A stretch of DNA of 19,351 bases from contig URGF01000027.1 of assembly GCA_900547285.1 (NCBI GenBank), forward strand, positions 1 through 19,351, given 5' to 3'. The notes beneath the pieces are model-generated. The model was not told where the DNA came from. It was given only the letters and a program-made list of their open reading frames with translations, and did not search any database. Each line of letters opens with the position of its first letter. The stretch's first letter is position 1. This document shows, piece after piece, positions 14,833 through 19,351 of this stretch. Source of the stretch: an uncultured Collinsella sp. GTDB taxonomy: Bacteria; Actinomycetota; Coriobacteriia; Coriobacteriales; Coriobacteriaceae. A program made the translations under genes and the position numbers.

Positions 14833-15870
14833 ATGGGTAAGTACATCGTTAAACGTGTGCTTCAGTTCATCCCGGTATTTTTGGGCGTTACGCTGATTCT
14901 GTTCGCCCTTCAGAATATCGTGCCGGGAGATCCGATCAAGCTGATCGGTGGAGACAAGGCTCTGTCCCCCGAGGTGGAGCTTCAGCTTCGCGTCCGCTAT
15001 CACCTGGTCCAGTCGGACGAGGACGGCAACGCGATCCTTGACGAGAACGGCGACCCCGTTCAAACGTCGCTCGTGGACCGTTACTTGTATTACATGAACG
15101 GCCTGCTTCATGGCGATCTGGGCAATTCGTATCAGCGCAAGCTGCCGGTTACGGAAATCTTTGCCCAGAAGTATCCGTATACGGTCAAACTTGCCGCGTG
15201 CGCCATCGTGCTCGAGGCAATCATGGGTATCGGTGCGGGTATCATTTCGGCGGTAAAGCGTTATTCCTTCTGGGATATTTTGGTAACGCTCACCACGTCG
15301 ATCCTCGTTGCGGTCCCGGCCTTCTGGCTCGGTATGTTGCTGCAGCTGTTCTTTGGCGTCATCCTCAAGGACGCTACGGGCGGTGCAATCTCCATGCCGA
15401 TCTCGGGTGCCGGCGGTTCCAGCTCTCAGTATCAGGATTGGATGCACTATGTGCTTCCGACCATTACGCTGGCTTCGGTTTCGACCGCTTATGCCGCCCG
15501 CATTATGCGCTCGCAGCTGCTTGACGTCATGAACCAGGATTACATCCGTACGGCAAAGGCCAAGGGTCTCTCCAATCGCGCGATCATCGTCAAGCATGCG
15601 CTTAAGAATGCACTCATCCCCGTCGTTACCTATATTGGTGTCGACTTTGGTGGCATGCTTTCGGGCGCCATCCTGACCGAGACGGTCTTTAACTGGCCCG
15701 GTATCGGCTATGAGGTCTATCGCGCCATTAGCATGCGTGACTGGCCCATCGTTATGGGCGGCGTTACGCTCATCGTCGTCGTCGTCATGGTGATTAACCT
15801 GCTCGTCGACATTAGCTATGCATTCCTCGACCCGCGTATCCGCCTCGGCGGTCCGTCGGATAAGGCCTAA
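14833..15870 (+). CDS. oppB: Opp/Dpp ABC transporter permease, DppB/OppB type
   Basis: This 345-residue integral membrane subunit belongs to the peptide ABC importer. It opens with the typical KYIVKRVLQFIPVFLGVTLI first helix (about 7-29) followed by the conserved VPGDP motif. The ATPase-contacting EAA loop is at about 236-265 (DYIRTAKAKGLSNRAIIVKHALKNALIPV), and it ends with SYAFLDPRIR. A polar stretch of about 20 residues rich in Asp and Asn (roughly 60-79, with DEDGNAILDENGD) sits in the external loop after the first helix; many homologues are shorter here. The ribosome site AGGGGAG (14822-14828) is 4 nt before the ATG. The next gene starts 14 nt after its stop. Confidence 0.93.
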   Translation: MGKYIVKRVLQFIPVFLGVTLILFALQNIVPGDPIKLIGGDKALSPEVELQLRVRYHLVQSDEDGNAILDENGDPVQTSLVDRYLYYMNGLLHGDLGNSYQRKLPVTEIFAQKYPYTVKLAACAIVLEAIMGIGAGIISAVKRYSFWDILVTLTTSILVAVPAFWLGMLLQLFFGVILKDATGGAISMPISGAGGSSSQYQDWMHYVLPTITLASVSTAYAARIMRSQLLDVMNQDYIRTAKAKGLSNRAIIVKHALKNALIPVVTYIGVDFGGMLSGAILTETVFNWPGIGYEVYRAISMRDWPIVMGGVTLIVVVVMVINLLVDISYAFLDPRIRLGGPSDKA

Positions 15871-15884
15871 GGGAGGTACGTCTC

Positions 15885-16820
15885 ATGCAGGAAACTGATT
15901 CTCAGTCTCAGGAGCAGGCTACCGCCACTAAGGCCGCATCTGCTCCCGCCAAGTCCCGCACGCTGTGGGGCGACGCTTTCAAGCGTCTTCGCAAGAATAA
16001 GCTCGCCGTTATCGGTATCTGCTGGATTATCATCGTCGTTTTGGTTGCCTTGACCGCAGACCTGTGGGCTAAGCCCTGGCTCGGGTCGCCGACGGCTTCT
16101 GACTCGACGACCATGGCCGAGACTTCGCTGCTGGCTCCGTGTGCCGAGCACCCGTTTGGTACCGACGCCCTTGGCCGCGACATTCTCGTCCGAGTTATCT
16201 ACGGCGCGCGCGTTTCGCTTTCTGTCGGTATTATGGCCACCGCCATCTCCACGGTGATCGGTCTGATCATGGGCGCCCTGGCCGGTTTCTATGGCGGCAT
16301 CTGGGATACGATCATCATGCGCTTCGCGGATATCTTCCTGGCGTTCCCGTACGTGCTGTTCGTTGTCGCCATGATCGCCGTTATCGGCCGTGGTCTTCAG
16401 AACGTCTTTATCGCCATCGGTATTCTCGGCTGGCCCTCGATTGCGCGCGTCTTCCGATCCGCGATCCTGACGGTCAAGGAAAACGACTATGTTGACGCTG
16501 CGCGCGCGATGGGCGCATCCGATGCTCGTATCGTCGTGCGTCACATCTTCCCGAACTCCGTCGCCTCCATCGTGGTCTACGCGACCATGAACATTGGTGG
16601 TGCCATTTTGACCGAGTCCGCTCTGTCCTTCCTCGGCATGGGCGTTATTCCGCCTACGCCTTCGTGGGGCTCCATGATTCAGGACGGTCAGCAGTATCTT
16701 CTGACTGCTCCCTGGATGATGATCATGCCCGGTCTGGCAATTCTCTCGACGGTGCTCGCCTTCACCCTGCTGGGTGACGGTCTGCGCGACGCCCTCGACG
16801 TCAAGATGAAGGACGCATAA
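15885..16820 (+). CDS. oppC: Opp/Dpp ABC transporter permease, DppC/OppC type
   Basis: This 311-residue second permease pairs with the DppB-type subunit. A polar Gln/Ala/Ser-rich N-terminal tail (about 1-25) precedes the OppC-type RTLWGDAFKRLRKNKLAVIG entry into the first helix (about 39-60). The conserved HPFGTDALGRDILVRVIYGARVSL block follows, then the EAA loop (DYVDAARAMGASDARIVVRHIFPNS) and the C-terminal LGDGLRDALDVKM. GGGAGG (15871-15876) lies 8 nt before the ATG. Only 2 nt separate its stop from the ATG of the first ATPase gene. Confidence 0.94.
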   Translation: MQETDSQSQEQATATKAASAPAKSRTLWGDAFKRLRKNKLAVIGICWIIIVVLVALTADLWAKPWLGSPTASDSTTMAETSLLAPCAEHPFGTDALGRDILVRVIYGARVSLSVGIMATAISTVIGLIMGALAGFYGGIWDTIIMRFADIFLAFPYVLFVVAMIAVIGRGLQNVFIAIGILGWPSIARVFRSAILTVKENDYVDAARAMGASDARIVVRHIFPNSVASIVVYATMNIGGAILTESALSFLGMGVIPPTPSWGSMIQDGQQYLLTAPWMMIMPGLAILSTVLAFTLLGDGLRDALDVKMKDA

Positions 16821-16822
16821 GG

Positions 16823-17914
16823 ATGAAGAAGAACAAGAACTATGTGGACCTGAAGGACCAGCCGGTTCCCGAGGGCCAGCATCTGCTCGAGGTCGATGAC
16901 CTTAAGATGTATTTCCACACCGAGGATGGCGTGGTTCGCGCTGTCGACGGTGTGTCCTACACGCTCGATCGCGGCGAGACCCTGGGCGTCGTCGGCGAGT
17001 CCGGCTCGGGTAAGTCCGTGACCGCCATGACCATCATGGGCCTTATCTCGATGCCTCCGGGAAAGATTGAGGGCGGTGACGTTCGCTATCGCGGTCGTTC
17101 TATCCTTGAGATGACCGAGGAAGAGATGCAGCACATTCGCGGTAACGATATCGCGATGATCTTCCAGGATCCTATGACCTCCCTTAACCCGGTCTATAAG
17201 ATCGGTAAGCAGGTGGGCGAGGGCCTTCGTCTGCATCGTGGCTACTCCAAGCAGGAGGCGCTCAAGCGCGCCACCGAGCTCTTGGACCTCGTGGGTATTC
17301 CCGAGCCCGAGAAGCGCGTCAACGAGTATCCGCACCAGTTCTCCGGCGGTATGCGTCAGCGTGTCATGATTGCCATGGCTCTTGCCTGCGATCCCGATAT
17401 TCTGATTGCCGACGAGCCCACGACGGCTCTGGACGTTACCATCCAGGCTCAGATTATCGAGCTCATGCAGGAGATGCAGCAGAAGAACGGCAACGCCATT
17501 ATCATGATTACCCATGACTTGGGCGTCGTCGCCGATATGGCCGATAAGATCATGGTTATGTACGCCGGCCGTCCCGTCGAGTTCGGTACTGCTGAGGAAA
17601 TCTTCTACGAGAGCCGCCATCCCTACACCTGGGGTCTTATCCGCTCCATCCCGGAGCAGGCCATCGAGGAGAAGAAGCCGCTGACGCCGATTCACGGCAA
17701 CCCGCCTTCGCTCATGAACTTGCCTGAGGGCTGCGTATTCTCTCCTCGTTGCCCCTATGCGACGGACAAGTGCCGCAAGCAGCGCCCCGAGCGCGTTGTC
17801 ACCGAGTCCGGTCACTATTCTGCGTGCCATTATTCCGGTGACCCCGAGTTCCTCAAGAACGCCCCCGAGACGTCCCGCACGCGCAAAGATTCCAAGAAGG
17901 GAGGCGAGGCGTAA
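16823..17914 (+). CDS. oppD: Opp/Dpp ABC transporter ATP-binding protein, DppD/OppD type
   Basis: This 363-residue ATPase is one half of the heterodimeric motor. Motifs in order are Walker A GESGSGKS (58-65), Q-loop Gln115 in IFQDP, signature FSGGMRQR (173-180), Walker B LIADEPT (194-200) and H-loop His231. The C-terminal oligopeptide-transporter extension has four spaced cysteines (Cys304, Cys310, Cys317, Cys335), a pattern that in related peptide transporters can hold an iron-sulfur cluster. A Lys/Arg-rich tail ends the protein. Its start is 2 nt after the oppC stop, and its stop codon directly abuts the ATG of oppF, so all three should be translated together. Confidence 0.95.
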   Translation: MKKNKNYVDLKDQPVPEGQHLLEVDDLKMYFHTEDGVVRAVDGVSYTLDRGETLGVVGESGSGKSVTAMTIMGLISMPPGKIEGGDVRYRGRSILEMTEEEMQHIRGNDIAMIFQDPMTSLNPVYKIGKQVGEGLRLHRGYSKQEALKRATELLDLVGIPEPEKRVNEYPHQFSGGMRQRVMIAMALACDPDILIADEPTTALDVTIQAQIIELMQEMQQKNGNAIIMITHDLGVVADMADKIMVMYAGRPVEFGTAEEIFYESRHPYTWGLIRSIPEQAIEEKKPLTPIHGNPPSLMNLPEGCVFSPRCPYATDKCRKQRPERVVTESGHYSACHYSGDPEFLKNAPETSRTRKDSKKGGEA

Positions 17915-18943
17915 ATGGCAGACAATAACGAGCGCACTCCGCTGCTGAAGGTCGAGCACCTTTCTAAGGAGTTCCCCGCAGAGTCCGGCATGTTCGCCAA
18001 GCGCTTCTCTAAGCGTGTCGTCTCTGCTGTGAATGACATTTCGTTCGAGATTTATCCGGGCGAGACCTTTGGCCTGGTCGGCGAGTCTGGTTGCGGTAAG
18101 TCCACCACGGGCCGCACCATCATGCGTCTGACCAAGCCGACGGCAGGTAAGGTGTTCTTCCAGGGCAAAGATGTTGCCGAGATGAGCAAGCATGAGATCA
18201 AGGACATGCGTCGTGAGATGCAGTTTATCTTCCAGGATCCTTATGCTTCGCTCAACCCTCGTATGACGATTGGTGAGATCGTCTCCGAGCCCATGACCAT
18301 TCATGGTGTGGGCACCAAGGAAGAGCGTATCGAGCGCGTCCGTGAGCTGCTGGATGTCGTCGGTCTGAACCCCGAGCACATCAACCGCTATCCGCATGAG
18401 TTCTCGGGCGGCCAGCGTCAGCGTGTCGGCATCGCCCGCGCTTTTGCGCTGAAGCCCAAGCTGATTATCTGTGACGAGCCGGTATCCGCTCTGGATGTTT
18501 CCATTCAGGCCCAGGTTCTGAACCTGCTTAAGGAACTGCAGGACAAGTTTGGTACGGCGTATCTCTTTATCGCCCACGACCTGTCCGTCGTGCAGCACAT
18601 CTCCGATCGCGTTGCCGTTATGTATCTGGGTAAGATGGTCGAGGTTTCGGATTGGAAGACGCTCTATAGCGAGCCTCACCATCCGTACACGCAGTCGCTG
18701 CTGTCTGCCGTGCCGGTGCCCGATCCGGATATCCAGAAGACCCGCAAACGCATCATCCTCGCTGGCGACCCGCCGTCGCCGCTGGATCCGCCGACCGGCT
18801 GCCGTTTCCACACGCGCTGCCCGATCGCGCAGGGCATCTGCTCCGAGAAGCTTCCTGAGTTTAAGGAAGTTGCCCCGGGCCACTGCTGCGCCTGCCACTT
18901 CGCGGAGCCGTTCCCGATCAAGGAATCGCACATCGACCTGTAG
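17915..18943 (+). CDS. oppF: Opp/Dpp ABC transporter ATP-binding protein, DppF/OppF type
   Basis: This 342-residue second ATPase of the peptide importer has Walker A GESGCGKST (56-64), Q-loop Gln107 in IFQDPYASLNPRM, signature FSGGQRQR (163-170), Walker B IICDEPVSALD (184-194) and H-loop His221. The C-terminal extension keeps the Cys pattern (Cys296, Cys302, Cys309 and a CCAC cluster at 324-327). The ATG follows the oppD stop with no gap, and its ribosome site (GGGAGG) is inside oppD. The ATPase fragment at the start of the window shares its Walker A and LNPRM motifs but lacks this Cys-rich tail, so the two serve different transporters. Confidence 0.95.
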   Translation: MADNNERTPLLKVEHLSKEFPAESGMFAKRFSKRVVSAVNDISFEIYPGETFGLVGESGCGKSTTGRTIMRLTKPTAGKVFFQGKDVAEMSKHEIKDMRREMQFIFQDPYASLNPRMTIGEIVSEPMTIHGVGTKEERIERVRELLDVVGLNPEHINRYPHEFSGGQRQRVGIARAFALKPKLIICDEPVSALDVSIQAQVLNLLKELQDKFGTAYLFIAHDLSVVQHISDRVAVMYLGKMVEVSDWKTLYSEPHHPYTQSLLSAVPVPDPDIQKTRKRIILAGDPPSPLDPPTGCRFHTRCPIAQGICSEKLPEFKEVAPGHCCACHFAEPFPIKESHIDL

Positions 18944-18958
18944 TCGGTTGTTCTCGTC

Positions 18959-19083
18959 CGGGCCCGCCTGGTGTTACTTTTCAGAACGTCCTCGGACATA
19001 TCGGAAGCCCCGCTGCGCGCTGCGCGCTGCGGGGCTTCCTCCGTCCTGCGGAATGTTCTGAAAAGCAACACCAGGGCGGGCCC
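18959..19083. repeat. Nested palindromic element of about 125 bp downstream of oppF
   Basis: The outer arms of 28-29 nt (18959-18986 and 19055-19083) are reverse complements except for one extra base and one mismatch; each includes GGTGTT next to a CTTTTCAGAAC or its complement. The inner arms GGAAGCCCCGC (19003-19013) and GCGGGGCTTCC (19029-19039) are perfect complements. They enclose two tandem copies of TGCGCGC. The spacers between inner and outer arms do not pair. The layout suits a small non-coding palindromic repeat (MITE- or REP-like) or a large RNA structure at the end of the opp operon. Confidence 0.75.
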
Positions 19084-19084
19084 T

Positions 19085-19094
19085 GCGTTAACGC
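19085..19094. other. 10-bp perfect palindrome
   Basis: GCGTTAACGC is a perfect palindrome immediately after the long nested element. It may be a protein-binding site or chance; nothing nearby identifies a function. Confidence 0.3.
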
Positions 19095-19146
19095 GGCAGA
19101 GGGGAGTGAGATTCCTTGATCGCTCACTTAATCTAATAGGAAATTG

Positions 19147-19178
19147 AGCGAGGCCGGAGCTTTAGCTCCGGCCTCGCT
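19147..19178. terminator. Strong hairpin, possibly a bidirectional terminator
   Basis: A perfect 14-bp stem AGCGAGGCCGGAGC / GCTCCGGCCTCGCT encloses the tetraloop TTTA. The flanks are AT-rich (AAATTG before, ATATAAG after), but there is no true T-run on the + strand. It is the most stable small hairpin in the window and probably ends transcription from one or both sides. Confidence 0.7.
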
Positions 19179-19185
19179 ATATAAG

Positions 19186-19204
19186 GGCTCGGCAATGCCG
19201 AGCC
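19186..19204. other. Second small hairpin next to the terminator
   Basis: GGCTCGGC (19186-19193) and GCCGAGCC (19197-19204) form a perfect 8-bp stem with a 3-nt loop, 7 nt after the preceding hairpin. Tandem hairpins of this kind can reinforce termination or protect RNA ends. Confidence 0.45.
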
Positions 19205-19351
19205 ACCAAATTTGCATCAGCCCCCAGAACATGTTTGAGAACGGCGCATGGAGTACGTGGACGTAGGCCCCGAATCGGTGTTGCCTCCCGGCGCATTCCG
19301 CAGGGGGAGCGATATTTTGCAGCACGAAGTGCGTAGCAAAATATCGCCCAT
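19205..19351. other. Window end without recognisable gene; contains a 12-bp-stem hairpin
   Basis: No gene can be supported here on either strand. GCGATATTTTGC (19309-19320) and GCAAAATATCGC (19336-19347) are perfect reverse complements, and an inner CAC/GTG pair extends the stem around GAA. It could be the terminator of a gene beyond the window edge or part of an intergenic repeat cut by the edge. An open frame on the - strand (19128-19325) runs through all these hairpins and shows no protein family features. Confidence 0.4.

Noticed and set aside
16688..18931. A 747-codon open frame on the - strand across the two Opp ATPase genes
   Set aside because: It is fully antisense to two unmistakable ATPase genes and has no recognisable domain; long antisense frames are expected from the GC-rich third positions of these genes.
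19128..19325. A 65-codon frame on the - strand at the window end
   Set aside because: It spans three strong hairpins and shows no domain or credible ribosome site; intergenic repeats explain the region better.
1..19351. CRISPR array, transposase, integrase, attachment sites, rRNA or tRNA
   Set aside because: No regularly spaced direct repeats, recombinase motifs or RNA gene signatures were found; the repeats present are inverted and intergenic.

Overview
The window reads as chromosomal DNA of a high-GC Gram-positive gut actinobacterium, most likely a Coriobacteriia member such as Collinsella. This is inferred from the strong C/G third-position codon bias, the protein sequence style (for example a RapZ P-loop with Arg in place of Lys), and the combination of a sialic acid catabolic cluster, rapZ-whiA, a gap-pgk-tpiA-gpmI glycolytic block and an Opp/Dpp transporter. 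No database search was possible. All convincing genes lie on the + strand.

Layout. (1) Positions 1-5459 look like a sialic acid (Neu5Ac) utilisation cluster. It holds the 3' part of an Opp/Dpp-type ABC ATPase, a CE7-type acetyl esterase, a second esterase-like protein that has lost the catalytic serine, a NanA-type aldolase, a ROK kinase (NanK) and ManNAc-6-phosphate 2-epimerase (NanE). A reasonable model is: import, removal of O-acetyl groups, cleavage to ManNAc and pyruvate, phosphorylation, then epimerisation to GlcNAc-6-phosphate. nagA and nagB are not in the window. Three intergenic hairpins, one of them about 96 nt long, punctuate the cluster, and a terminator closes it. (2) Positions 5561-7417 hold rapZ and whiA, 6 nt apart, without the yvcK/cuvA gene usually found between them. 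(3) An AT-rich regulatory region (7418-7610) precedes gap, which ends at its own terminator. pgk, tpiA and gpmI follow as a tightly packed operon (8-nt overlap, then a 5-nt gap) that ends at a strong terminator. (4) secG is monocistronic between two terminators. (5) Positions 13000-18943 encode a complete oligopeptide/dipeptide ABC importer: a lipoprotein with a twin-arginine-like signal, two permeases and two ATPases. A hairpin separates the binding protein gene from the permease genes. (6) The last 408 bases carry no convincing gene. They hold a nested palindrome of about 125 bp, a strong terminator hairpin and two further hairpins.

The most interesting items are the catalytically degenerate esterase paired with an intact one inside a sialic acid operon, the two long palindromic intergenic elements (3569-3664 and 18959-19083), the palindrome in the gap regulatory region, and the missing yvcK. 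I found no CRISPR array, prophage, transposase, rRNA or tRNA.
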